Shown here: positions 11,378 to 21,893 of the stretch, piece by piece | Numbering within the stretch: position 1 is the stretch's first letter | Layout of the letters: each line of letters opens with the position of its first letter | NCBI GenBank assembly: GCA_028274465.1 | Contig: CM051455.1 | Coordinates: forward strand, 127,879,462-127,943,461 | DNA from: Plantago ovata | Taxonomy: Eukaryota; Streptophyta; Magnoliopsida; Lamiales; Plantaginaceae | DNA: 64,000 bases | Direction of reading: 5' to 3' | Translations under genes and position numbers: made by a program | The notes under the pieces: generated by a model | What the model was told of the DNA's origin: nothing | The model's database searches: none | The model's input: the letters and a program-made list of their open reading frames with translations, nothing else

Positions 11378-11663
11378 CTACCTATTTATACAGAGAAAGG
11401 ATCTGGCCCTTACAAAGAAAGAAATAAATGACATGGGGTACAATGGAATACAAAAGTAGTGTTCTATCTTCACGTGGAGAAGATTTATTTTGATTCTTGT
11501 CTTTAAACATTAACTCTTGGCCGTTAACAATTCATGCTGAGATATTCTTTTCATTCTTCTTGATTGAAGTCTTTTATTTTGACTCCAATATTTCTAAATC
11601 TTTGCACTCTAAATCAATGCAAATACTTTTATCAGTCATTTTGGTTTCTGCAAATTTCCAATA
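11378..11663 (-). repeat. copia 5' LTR, second part (split)
   Basis: Continues the LTR interrupted at 8231. It ends with an AATTTCCA(A)TA motif shared with 3471-3480. The element's target duplication AGTTT follows at 11664. Confidence 0.88.
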
Positions 11664-11819
11664 AGTTTGTTCACTACTTATTATTTTTTATTATTTATAT
11701 ATAGAAGACGTATTTTGGATCAATTTGTGTGAAATTAAAGAAGAAAATCGATCTAGCTTTATTATATCCAGTTAGCTTTATTATAATATCCCGTTAGCGG
11801 CAAAAGGGTTCTTGTAACA

Positions 11820-12083
11820 ATGGCGATAATAACAGTCATGATGATGATTCTAGTTCTGGGATGTGCCAGTACACTACCAGTACCGGACCCAGAGAAAAAA
11901 TATCCTGAATATCCTCCGCCGGATCTTGTGGCCGAGATTGAGAGTGGTGCACAGTTTTGACACGCAGTTTGGAGAGACGGAAGATGGGTTGAAGACGTAT
12001 ATTTCCCCGAGGATAAGCGCGATCTGACCCAGGTTTGGGTAGACTGCCACTTCCACAACTACACAGGCAGTGAGGAAGAGTAA
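11820..12083 (+). pseudogene. Small secreted-peptide-like ORF with an internal stop
   Basis: ATG at 11820 opens with a Met/Ile/Leu/Val-rich stretch ending ...LGCAST, which looks like a signal peptide, followed by a Pro/Glu-rich region. An in-frame TGA at 11958-11960 interrupts it. The same frame continues for another 40 codons (HAVWRDGRW, QVWVDCHFHNYTG) to a TAA at 12081. I do not recognise the family. The uninterrupted product would have 87 residues. It may be a relic of a small secreted protein or chance coding potential; the continuity of the frame across the stop is the only support. Confidence 0.3.
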
Positions 12084-12673
12084 GACCAGATTTCCTCAGA
12101 GCTCTCTCTGTAATCCACAACAACAATCAAACTGCTATTGAGCACGAGCTCTGTGGCATCTCCGTCAAACTATGTCCAGATTACATGCTACTTAGTTGGG
12201 GGCTTTAGTTTAGTTCATTGTTCAGGTCCATCTACTCATAACATGCAATATCGATGTTACTATTTCCCCTCTCCATCTTTGTCAGTCAAGTATTTTTATT
12301 TTTTTTAAAATTATTTATGTATATTATGAACTATAAACGGTGCAATTAGGCAACAACTTCATTAATTACTCCTCCATACAAATTGATACTGATCGAGTCG
12401 TAATCAAGTTTTTTTTAAATTTAAAAAAAGGAGAATGACCGTCTTTAAAAATAACATAAGGGGTTAATTGCCTCATTATCATGAGTTTATGACAAATACA
12501 TGAAAATGCCAAAAATTTCCGAGGAGGGCAAGCGCTACCATTGTTCTTCGTCAATATGCACGTTCTACAGACTCAAATCGGACTCCAACGCTTCACCAAT
12601 TTCCAGACAACTTATGTAAGTAAAGTGGTTGTTTTCGCTGGTGTTATACGAGCCGAGCTAAGTGTTGCATAGC
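12084..12673. other. Intergenic, no gene seen
   Basis: AT-rich, with a stretch near 12430-12550 that reads like a common plant non-coding repeat. No gene is supported. The sequence ends with ATAGC, the left target-site copy of the next retroelement. Confidence 0.5.
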
Positions 12674-13821
12674 TGATGAACGTGTATTTTACACTTTCAT
12701 TCGAGTCTTTTTCACCAATTTAGCTATCCTCTAGGTTAATTTAGCTTATATTTTAGTGCATTTTATTAGAATAGTGTCACGTTTCCCTTTTCTTTGCATA
12801 TTTCAGGTTTTAGGTGAAAAATGTACTTTTGGTGGGCAAATATGGTGAAGAGAATGAAGTTTTGATGCTTCGAGGTCATCCGTGGTGTATCTAGAAGTTT
12901 CCAGACGAGTTTTGAGGCCTAGGGGACGCGTTTCAAGGCTTAAAGGTCACTAGAAGGCAAAATCGAGTCAAAAAAGGAAACCAAAACTAAAATCTCGTTG
13001 GCCAAGACACTGCAGGTCCCGGGCGGTTCGCCCGGGAGGTTTCGACAATTATATATAGTTTCGCCAATTTAGTTCGTTTTTCAGACCTTTTCACCTTATT
13101 TTGAGAGACAAATTCTCCATAGCCTGTTCTGGAAATTATTAGCATAGAAGACTCTTTTTCTTATTGATTTGGAAGTTTAAGCATAGAGATTGGACATCTT
13201 TGATTTTTGATTCTTGCTTGTGAGTTAGCAATTCATCGGAGATTGTCAACCTTCATTGGTAACTTGTATCTCACGATTTTTCTGCTTTTATTTATTTCAT
13301 TCAACATGGTTTCATTCAATCTTGCTTTGATTCTTGTTATTGCAATTTATCTATGAGTAGCTAAATCTATCGTTGGTGATAGTATGTGATTTCTTAGCTA
13401 GGATTCTTGATTATGCATGAGTGGCTTCGCGCGTTTAAGACTTGATTTATTGTTTTATTTCTTTGATCTATCTAAGTCATCTATCTTCGTAGTGTTGAAT
13501 TGAAAGGAATACATAGGACAATTCACGATCATAGATTTCTATACAAACTTCAAGTACTTCATGCATGATTATTACCCGTTACTTTGAATGATCATACTAT
13601 CATTGACTTCCATTATATTGATAAGAAAAATCTGTGCTTTGCTTGATTCCTGATTTATTGTTTAAGTTAAATTAGATAAAGCTAGTTATAGTCCTTAGAG
13701 ATCGACACTCGAGGTTATCTTACTTCTACACTACGTGCCTTGATTTTCGTTGTAGTTGTGAGTTGCCTTTGGCTAAAAACAAATTTATTTGATTAATTGA
13801 GTCTGACAATCTTGTTCATCA
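12674..13821. repeat. Left LTR of the LARD-like element
   Basis: 1148 bp, uninterrupted. It contains one GGCGGTTCGCCCGGG unit at about 13022 and a TATA-like TATATATAG near 13050. Its last ~25 bp are followed directly by a near-copy at 13822-13845. Confidence 0.85.
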
Positions 13822-15444
13822 AATTGAGTCTGACAATCTCGTTCGAAAACCCAATTTTCTCCTATTATGCTAAATTATTGATCTTTTTAGTTCTTTTATC
13901 GCCCGTTTTGGTTTCTCACGAGTTTCCTTGAGTCCTATAGGTTACAGGTAAAAGTTAGCTCTCACCTTGAATCCACTTTCGACGTTCGGGACGAGCGACG
14001 ACGTTCAGGTTTGGGGGGGGGGTTATCGCTGGCTATCTCTATACTTGTTTTGCTTATGATAAACTCGTGAAACCCTTTGTTTGCATTTGCACGTTTACCG
14101 CTTTCTTAGTATTTAGTTGCATACACTACATTCATCCTAGTATAGTTTTGCATGTTTTTATGTGGAGTTTATTGCCAAATTTTTTGAACTTTTTTATTGG
14201 GTAGATTAACCAGTTATGACCTTTGACCATGCGTTTCATCTCTATGAATTTGTTTGAGGTTTTTCTCGCTTGGCTTATCACACATATATATGCACTTAGT
14301 TAAGCTTGGTAGTCTCAACATCACTATGTGGTGTTTTCTCTATTGCGGTTCACGAAGGCCTTTATAATAAGATTATGCATGTTAGAGTCTTGTGGTTGTT
14401 TTCCCGTGTAAGTATGTACCTAAGAGGCAACAAGTCTTCACTTTGCTTTGAGATTGCTAAATGCCTAGGAAGGAGGTAGTGTGAGATTGTGTGATCCTTT
14501 GTTTGAAACCTATTCTAACGAATAGGTTTGGGGAGGGGGTTATGCCGTTATTATGACTTGTTTTTCGATTTTGAGTGTTGTGAGTTTGTTTTTTCTTCCT
14601 TTTTCGTAAAGTTTGTGCTCCAACCTATTCTTTCGAATAGGTTTGGGGAGGTCGTTTGTGAGTCATTGTAATTTCTTTTTCGTTGTGCTACTGTTGGCTA
14701 TATACAAAAAAGAAAAAGAGAGGAAAAAAGAAAGAAAAAATCGAAAAAAAAGGAAAAAGAAAACTTCCAGGAAAAAGAAAAAATCTGGAAAAGAAAAAAA
14801 AAGAAAAAGAAAAGACCCCAAAAAGCAAAGAAGGGTCCAAAGAAAGCCACAAAACAGTTTAGCAAAGTGTTTGTCTCGTTTTTCAATCCTTGTAATGTTC
14901 GTAATCGAGTTGTAAAGTGTGTCTTTTGTTTGTTTGAGTGTCATCTGTTCTAGACCACCCTCGTCTTGCCATTCAGGAAGTGGTGATAGTTTATGACTTT
15001 GCTTGAGAGATGGGTAGATAGGGGAGTGTGATCTTCTAGGGAACCCTCCTTCGTTTGATGAGAGCCGTATTGGTTCGACCTCTTTGAGGGAAAGTCTTAA
15101 CTTGGTGAACAGTTGTAAGTCCTCAGTTTCATAGGCACGGGACAACCATTCGTATTCTAACATGTTTCATTATGTCGTCACTGACTAGGTCCAGGTAGAG
15201 AATGTTACGAGAGACTATCTTGTTTAATATAGTGCATATGTGAATGTGTATGAGTCAATCAAGACATTCTTCAACCAATATCCATGTTATGATTTGTATG
15301 GTCATTATTCATAAGTTTTGATAGACTCAATAGATTAGTTCATTTCATTTGGCATGAGACTCCATTTTGTGTATTGCATTGGTTTTTTGCATTAGAGTCT
15401 AGCTTAGTTGCTTGAGGACAAGCAAAGGTTCGGTTTGGGGAGTT
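13822..15444. other. Internal region of the LARD-like element, non-coding
   Basis: No retroviral domain is found in any frame. Two short inverted motifs, CCTATTC...GAATAGGTTTGGGGAG, occur at about 14510-14537 and 14622-14650. A purine-only tract at about 14704-14830 makes spurious long ORFs on both strands (Lys/Arg-rich or Phe-rich), which I do not accept as genes. Confidence 0.7.
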
Positions 15445-17300
15445 TGATGAACGTGTATTTTACACTTTCATTCGAGTCTTTTTCACCAATTTAGCTATCC
15501 TCTAGGTTAATTTAGCTTATATTTTAGTGCATTTTATTAGAATAGTGTCACGTTTCTCTTTTCTTTGCATATTTCAGGTTTTAGGTGAAAAACGTACTTT
15601 TGGTGGGCAAATATGGTGAAGAGAATGAAGTTTTGATGCTTTGAGGTCATCCGTGGTGTATCTAGAAGTTTCCAGACGAGTTTTGAGGCCTAGGGGACGA
15701 GTTTCAAGGCTTAAAGGTCACTAGAAGGCAAAATCAAGTTCAAAAAGAAAACCAAAACTAAAATCTCGTTGGCCAAGACACTGCAGGTCCCGGGCGGTTC
15801 GTCCGGGACACCGTGCGGTTCGCCCCGTACCAGGCGGTTCGCCCGGGAGGTTTCGACAATTATATATAGTTTCGCCAATTTAGTTCGTTTTTCAGACCTT
15901 TTCACCTTATTTTGAGAGACAAATTCTCCAGAGCCTGTTATGGGAATTATTAGCATAGAAGACTCTTTTTCTTATTGATTTGTAAGCTTAAGCATAGAGA
16001 TTGGACATCTTTGATTTTCGATTCTTGCTTGTGAGTTAGCAATTCGTCAGAGATTGACAACCTTCGTTGGTAACTTGTATCTCACGATTTTTCTGCTTTT
16101 ATTTATTTCATTCAACATGTTTTCATTCAATCTTGCTTTGATTCTTGTTATTGCAATTTATCTATGAGTAGCTAAATCTATCGTTGGTGATAGTATGTGA
16201 TTTCTTAGCTAGAGTTCTTGATTATGCATGAGTGGCTTCGCGCGTTTAAGACTTGATTTATGGTTTTATTTCTTTGATCTATCTAAGCCATCTATCTTCG
16301 TAGTGTTGAATTGAAAGGAATACATAGGACAATTCACGATCATAGATTTCTATACAAACTTCAAGTACTTCATGCATGATTATTACCCGTTGCTTTGAAT
16401 GATCATACTATCACCGACTTCCATTATATTTATACCCTCTTAGCATCCCTAATAACGAAATGAACCACCTTAGTTTATCAATTACATTTTAGTCCAAAGT
16501 CAACAAAAATTCACTATTCCAAAATTGAATTTTTATGAAACCAAACAAACCTTAGTGTTTTCAAATAAGAAAGATAAAAATTTAAAAGAACAACTAAGTA
16601 AAATACTAAAATAATAAAATAAATTTTAAAGAAAAAAAACGTAACTAAAATAAAAATAAAAAAATTATCTTCATCATCCCCAAAGCTTCGGTACCGTAAT
16701 TTTTTCCGGTACCGGAGCTCCAACGCCGAAAACGGTGGAGCAAGCTGCTCCACCACCATTAACGGTGCAACAAGCAACTTGCTCCACCACCAGATCGGTG
16801 GAGTAGCAGCTCCACCATTGCTCCACCGTTACCGGCACCGGAACTCCGATACCGAAATTTTTCAGTACTGAAGCTTTAGCGAAGAAGAAGATGGATGGAT
16901 CTTGTTAAATATTTAATTTTTATTTTATTTTATAATTCTATTTAGATTTTTTAAATCTTTAAATTAATTTTTTTGATTGAAAATATTTATTTTTCTTAAG
17001 TCATGTTTGGTTGGAAGGTGTTTAAAGTGTTGGTCAACTCAAATGGACTAAAATGTAATTGAGTTTGAACTAAAATGTAATTGATAATACAAGAGGGTCA
17101 TTTATGAGAAAGGTCTTCATAGTGAGCCCTTATAATTAATTTTCTCTAAATTAGATAAAGCTAGTTATAGTCCTTAGAGATCGACACTCGAGGTTATCTT
17201 ACTTCTACACTACGTGCCTTGGTTTTCGTTGTAGTTGTGAGTTGCCTTTAGCTAAAAACAAATTTATTTGATTAATTGAGTCTGACAATATCGTTCATCA
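15445..17300. repeat. Right LTR of the LARD-like element (interrupted)
   Basis: Collinear with 12674-13821. Near 15789-15850 it carries three GGCGGTTCG-type units instead of one. The alignment breaks at about 16432 and resumes at 17149 with AATTAGATAAAGC, so about 45 bp of LTR were lost where the foldback element entered. Confidence 0.85.
16433..17148. mobile_element. Foldback/MITE insertion in the right LTR
   Basis: About 0.7 kb that is absent from the left LTR. The outer arms are inverted relative to each other: ATCAATTACATTTTAGTCC near 16477 pairs with GGACTAAAATGTAATTGA near 17044. The core (about 16682-16875) is a second nested palindrome of GGTACCG, GGTGGAGC and GCTCCACC units that starts with AAGCTTCGGTACCG and ends with CAGTACTGAAGCTTT. 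No ORF of interest is present. The family cannot be fixed without a clear target duplication. Confidence 0.65.
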
Positions 17301-17350
17301 ATAGCTGGAGCTCGACAACAGGTCTGTAGTTAAGAGTGTTGATATTTTTT

Positions 17351-17602
17351 AAGCATTGTTGAAGCAAACATGATTCCAGATCTGGAACATGTTAATCGCA
17401 AGAGTTGTACCTTGACATTTGCATCAGGACAAAAAAATCGGGTGTACTTTGCGTATATAGTCCCTCATAAGTGAACTTTTGTAACTAGGAGTGTTGAAAA
17501 TGATGGCACTCCCGGAGTGTATACAATTCGACGCTCTCTTAGCCTCATATTGTAGCTCGAAATACTCTAAGCTCGTATCGACTATGCTCTTCAACAAAGC
17601 TC
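17351..17602 (-). pseudogene. Relic of the 2-oxoglutarate dioxygenase gene (intron 2 and exon 2)
   Basis: The sequence is collinear with 25051-25334 of the dioxygenase gene, including the intron-2 stretch CATTGTTGAAGCAAACATGA and the exon-2 part encoding the Pro/Glu/Lys-rich region. Because intron sequence is copied, this is a DNA-level duplication, not a retrocopy. Many substitutions and a deletion of about 20 bp remove any open frame. Confidence 0.85.
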
Positions 17603-18488
17603 AAATTGAGAACTACAAGTGTTCTCACCTACAATCCCTTAGTAATCTACTCTAACTAATTGTGAAAACAATTCAACCAATTACAACTTAATCACATAAC
17701 TAGAACAAAACTTTGTATAAATCTCGAAACCTACAAGCTACTTGTGATGAACTCCTAACTGCTTTTCTTGCTTGTGAGTTGCATATGTAGATTTCTTCAA
17801 GTCAACATCCCTTTATATAGAGTTGTATTCGACCAAATACATCATGTACGGAATGAATCCTAAAGCCTTCATAATTGTATTGAAATAGACTTCGAACCAC
17901 ATGCAAACTCTGATCACGTAAATCTTATCTTCTGTCTTTCTTGTTTAACAAGACTAAGGAATCTAAGACCAAAACTATGAAACTAATCAGATTAGTGAAC
18001 AAAGACAAAAGCTACTACACCATTATAAATAAATATATGTAAAGTACAGTTCCAAAATATAGTCCGCTCAAACAGAATAAACCAATGCCAAAACTCTCTA
18101 TCACCGAAACAAAAACAATCCAATCCGAGCAATCCAATGCCACCCTAAATATGACCTACGTCCCCTACTGTTAAAAAAGAAAAGAGAAAAAAAAGTAAGT
18201 AAGTAACACTTTTAACTTTATTATGCCCATAGACAATGTTTTGAAAGCCGGAACCCAAAGTCGAATCGGACATCACAAAAGGTAGGACCGGGTCAGTTCG
18301 GAGTCGGAACGGGATAATTCTGAGCCGTGACCACCGGTTTAGTGGGCTGACCGGTCGAACCGGATTTCAAAAAAAAAAAACTGTAAAGATGATCTTAGAA
18401 ACGTCATGCGAAGTATCATCATATATGTTCTCCATTTCTCGTATTCCAATCCAAAACCCTTTTTGTCCCAAAAGCTTGAGTAACAAAA
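17603..18488. other. Intergenic with a dispersed repeat
   Basis: The stretch 17790-17990 is recognisably related to 27300-27470 (AAAGCCTT.ATAATTGT, then CTTATCTTCTGTCTTTCTTG-like text), so both are copies of one dispersed repeat, perhaps LTR-derived. The F-box gene's leader follows; CGAACCGG/CCGGTTT-rich sequence lies at about 18280-18365. Confidence 0.5.
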
Positions 18489-19568
18489 ATGGAGGAAAAC
18501 CCTAGTTATCTACCGGAAGAGATTTTGATCGAAATCTTCTCGAGAATCCCTGCGAAAGCCGTGGGCAGATGCAGATGCTTGTCCAAAAAATGGCGTAGTA
18601 AACTATCCACTCCCCAATTCGTTAATTTACACCTCCTTAATCGCAGAAATAGCCCAGAAAATCTACTTGTCATCAATCCGTTGGATTACTCCCTTCACAC
18701 CGTTGATGCACCAATCGTCATTGACAAGAATGTTTCACGGAAACTTGAGGAGTCGTTTGGTACCTGGAGTCGAGTGTTGGGCTGTTGCAATGGATTGGTG
18801 TTGGGACAGACAGGCCGCGAGCTCTATTTGATAAATCCCACTACTCTTCAGCATTTTCAACTACCTCCTTTACCTTTGTGTTCTGATGATGCCAGATTCA
18901 GATTCAGTAATCTCGGATCACTAGGTTATGATATTTCGAGTGATGATTATAAGGTTGTAGTCATTCGTTATTGTATTGTTGGGGTTGGTTTGTTTGATAG
19001 ATTGATTGATGTGTATTCTGTGAAATCTGGTGCGTGGAAGCGCGTGGATAATTATAGTCAATGTTGTCATCTTAGACTTTTCCTTGGGGCTTATCTGAAT
19101 GGGGCTATCCATTGGTATTCTTATATGAATTCCAATTCTGCTGCCGGTGGTGTAATTGAAGCTTTTGATTTGGCTAATGATGCCTTTCGTGAGATTCCTG
19201 TCCCTCCTCATGGTGATGCTGGTTTTCGTTTTAATGATGTTCAAGTGCTTCAAGGGTGTTTGTGTCAGTCGAAATTCTTGGATGATAATAAGACTATGGA
19301 ATTATGGATGATGAAGGAGTATGGATTAGCAGACTCTTGGACCAAAGTCACTATTTCTATAGATAGGGAGCTGTGCACATATCGCCCTCCCCCACTGTGT
19401 TTCATTGGTGATAGGGAGATCGTGTTGGTAACTGATGATAACACATTTGTCGTGTATAACCTTGAAGATGGAACTACAAAGGATATGGTTGTTGATGGAG
19501 TTCCACCTTCTTTATCTGATAAAGTTGCCTTTGTCGACACCCTTGTCTTGCCCAACAACCAATATTGA
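18489..19568 (+). CDS. F-box protein with FBA-type C-terminal domain
   Basis: A single-exon gene of 359 codons. The N terminus (YLPEEILIEIFSRIPAKAVG, then CLSKKW) is a typical F-box of about 45 residues that would bind SKP1 in an SCF ubiquitin ligase. The middle and C-terminal parts match the F-box-associated interaction domain: GSCNGL-like CCNGLVLG, LINPTT, LGYDISSDDYKVV, VYSVKSGAWKRV, GAIHWYS, FDLANDAFREIPVPP, LWMMKEYGLADSWTKV and VVYNLED. This domain normally selects the substrate, which cannot be deduced here. The start ATG has a good context (AAAAATGG). An FBA-like relic follows 338 bp downstream, suggesting a small local family. Confidence 0.93.
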   Translation: MEENPSYLPEEILIEIFSRIPAKAVGRCRCLSKKWRSKLSTPQFVNLHLLNRRNSPENLLVINPLDYSLHTVDAPIVIDKNVSRKLEESFGTWSRVLGCCNGLVLGQTGRELYLINPTTLQHFQLPPLPLCSDDARFRFSNLGSLGYDISSDDYKVVVIRYCIVGVGLFDRLIDVYSVKSGAWKRVDNYSQCCHLRLFLGAYLNGAIHWYSYMNSNSAAGGVIEAFDLANDAFREIPVPPHGDAGFRFNDVQVLQGCLCQSKFLDDNKTMELWMMKEYGLADSWTKVTISIDRELCTYRPPPLCFIGDREIVLVTDDNTFVVYNLEDGTTKDMVVDGVPPSLSDKVAFVDTLVLPNNQY

Positions 19569-19905
19569 AGAGCAGAAAGATGAAGAATAGTTTTTGCATG
19601 TAATCCATGAAGACTATCTCATCGAATATATACCACCTCGATTAATCAATGAGGATGGTTTCCTTTATCATCTCATGTTCTAATGTTTTAGTGGTACAGT
19701 ACATTTGTGTATTGGTCAAGTCATTGGTTTTTCTTGTAGCATACAAGTCTGGCAGTGACTTGGTAATTGTTGCTTTCGTTTTGGGTAATGAGAGTCCTCC
19801 ATGAGATTCCTTTGTTTACCAATCCTTTGTAACAGAAAACTTGAAACTTATCTGTATCTTCTCGATGGGTGTTTGTGCATGGTAGATTCTCGGGTACTGT
19901 GAATC

Positions 19906-20331
19906 TTGATATATGATGGAGGATTTTCCGGAAGTTGTAACTTTGGAGCGTCGTGGAGTTTTTTGAATGGGGTATTGCATTGGGTTGGACTTAGTACCGA
20001 TAGTGGTGATGATGTAGTAGGATGGATAATTGCCCTTGATCTGAGCACGGAAACTTATCGCAAACTTCCCCTTCCGTTGTTAACATTTGAAACAAGGTCT
20101 GTGGAGACGTTGGAATTAAATGCGCTAGGTGGAACCTTGTTTCTGAGTAGCTCGTATTTGACAGAATATAGATTTTTAGTATGGATGCTTATGGATTATG
20201 GTGGTGAAAACACTTAGGTGGAGATGATGCCGTTTGGAGATCAGGATAGCTCTCTTTTTAGTCGCCTCAAACCTTACTCGGAGCGTGAAAAACAGCTTCT
20301 TATCTGCTATAATCGTGCGGATTTTTTGTGA
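19906..20331 (+). pseudogene. F-box-associated domain relic
   Basis: The ORF encodes FLNGVLHWVG, IIALDLSTETYRKLPLP and FLVWMLMDYG, clear C-terminal FBA-domain motifs, but there is no F-box upstream. An in-frame TAG at 20215 interrupts it and the same frame continues to a TGA at 20329. It lies on the same strand as the intact F-box gene, so it is probably the remains of a tandem copy. The protein would lack its SKP1-binding part. Confidence 0.75.
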
Positions 20332-21401
20332 GTACGGATTCAGAAGGCTGGTCGGATTCAGAACGACCGCCGAAATTGAAGAGAAAAAGGGCTAGTGATA
20401 CTTTGGATCTGCAGATAACTTCCTGAATCCGGACAAACCCTGAGGATTCATGACCTGCCATTACCTTTTGTGGAAATCATGTGTACGAGAATTGTTGTAG
20501 AGAAATGATGTACAAATAACTTTGAGTGCTTCAAGTTGTTGACAGTTTACTGGAAGTGAAGTGATGGTCTAGTACTCTAGTGTACGTACTGAACTTTCTA
20601 CTTCTTTGCATTTAAAATCTGTTGACTGCATTATTGTTGAAGCACAACATTTTCATTGCTGTGAGTTAATTTTTGCATGTTGTTAACTGTTAAGAACTAA
20701 CTACTGTAAGCCAGTTTGGAAAGAAATGGTTAACTGGTCTGCTTCTTTTTATTATCGTTTTTGCTTGTTGTTTCATCTCAGTCTTTCACCCCTTTGAAAA
20801 TCGTTACATGGTTTAATGTTGCAACCCTTTGGTATCTGGCTATTGGACACGGAAAAAAAAAAAGGTGAACGGTGCTGCAATGTTTATGTAGTAATGTTAA
20901 TGGCCTTAATTCCCTTGCTGCTTTACTTTTTGTTCTAGCTGGATTTCATGTCGGTGTTTTGTCGTCTGGGAGTGTTTTATAATTACTACAGTAGTAATGT
21001 AATTCAAATGTTTTCTTCCATCTGAACTTACCGTTTCACGATCATACATAAACCTGAGCTGTTTCTCCGCTGCACTGATAGGGGTTATCGCCCTGCTCAT
21101 TATCAAATCTGTTATAGTAATTGCTTCTTGTTGTGAATTATGTTCAGCGCCTCCACCACAATTGCAGTTTTAGTTGTCCAGTAAGTTACCAGTAGGTGAA
21201 TTATGATCAGGTGAATGTTGAAACAGAATGCAAACACTAAACAGATATTATACTTGGTAACTTACTTGATTGTGGATTTAGTGTGAAATTCTCGTGGAAA
21301 TGCTACTGATTGTTTAAATATTCGTGATTGAAAGAAAGATAAGGTGAACATAAACAACTACCTGCGAATGGAACAAGTTAGGAAGTATCAGGGGACAGAC
21401 C
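20332..21401. other. Intergenic, no gene seen
   Basis: Non-coding, moderately AT-rich. Short ORFs here have no recognisable motif. Confidence 0.5.
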
Positions 21402-21893
21402 GTACAACGCCTAATTGCAGCTTGTAGATTGGTGAGATTAGCAGAGGTAAGGCATTGGTTACCCATGTTCTTTAATCATCTTACCCACAAGGATTATAGA
21501 AACGGAATCGTAGAGATGATGTTGGATAAGGTGAACCTGGACTTGTTAACCAAGATCAAACTACTCAAGAAAAAGGTTTTAGACGACAGTAACATGACAT
21601 GGTCGGATATTGATTATGTCATGGTCGGATATTGATTATGTCGTGCTAGTTCAAGGTCATGAAAAGTTTCCAGAAGTGTCGGATATGTTGGTGGACGATT
21701 TGTTTCCAGGAAAGAAATATATACCTATCTATTTGTATGTTCTGTTTTTTTGAAGTACAAGTAAAGCTTAGCGAAGGAGTTCACAGAAATTATGGAATGG
21801 TTACAAGAGTGGCATCAGAAAGTGAAAGATTGGGAATATGTGTTGAGTCCTGTTATGAAGAAAGTATTTGACAGCAGTGGAATGAGTAGTTGA
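21402..21893 (+). pseudogene. HSP70-like relic
   Basis: The first segment reads VQRLIAACRLVRL ... KVNLDLLTKIKLLKKKVLDD, then MTWSDIDYV, which follows the end of the HSP70 ATPase domain (RL..AC..AK..LS ... M..VE..L.DA....DID.V.LVGG). A 22-bp tandem duplication (21599-21620, 21621-21642) shifts the frame; past it VVLVQGHEKFPEVSDML continues the match. The substrate-binding domain is absent. The last segment (about 21767-21893) reads KEFTEIMEWLQEWHQKVKDWEY ending SSGMSS, similar to the C-terminal helical lid. The catalytic N-terminal lobe is missing, so no chaperone activity is expected. Confidence 0.65.

Larger units (their letters stand above)
3102..11663 (-). mobile_element. Ty1/copia LTR retrotransposon, decayed, with a nested insertion
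   Basis: Minus-strand element bounded by the 5-bp direct repeat AGTTT (3097-3101 and 11664-11668). Its LTRs are 3102-3480 and 8143-8231 joined to 11378-11663; the second is the 5' LTR and is split by another retroelement at 8232-11373. Next to the 5' LTR the minus strand reads TGGCACCAAAGCC, a diverged form of the initiator-Met primer site. Domain order on the minus strand is gag, protease, integrase, reverse transcriptase, RNase H, which defines copia. Many frameshifts and stops make it non-autonomous. A 100-N assembly gap lies inside. Confidence 0.93.
12674..17300. mobile_element. LTR retrotransposon without coding capacity (LARD-like)
   Basis: Perfect 5-bp target duplication ATAGC at 12669-12673 and 17301-17305. 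The left LTR is 12674-13821 and the right LTR is 15445-17300; both start TGATGAACGTG and end GTTCATCA. The right copy is longer because it carries a foldback insertion (about 16433-17148). The 1.6-kb internal region has no gag or pol. A G-rich tract (GGTTTGGGGAG) precedes the right LTR, which suits a plus-strand polypurine tract. I see no standard initiator-Met primer site after the left LTR. Long LTRs and absent coding regions fit a large retrotransposon derivative. Confidence 0.88.

Noticed and set aside
14613..15163. Long Lys/Arg-rich (+) and Phe-rich (-) ORFs
   Set aside because: They come from a purine-only tract inside a non-coding retroelement, are mirror images of one another and have no domain.
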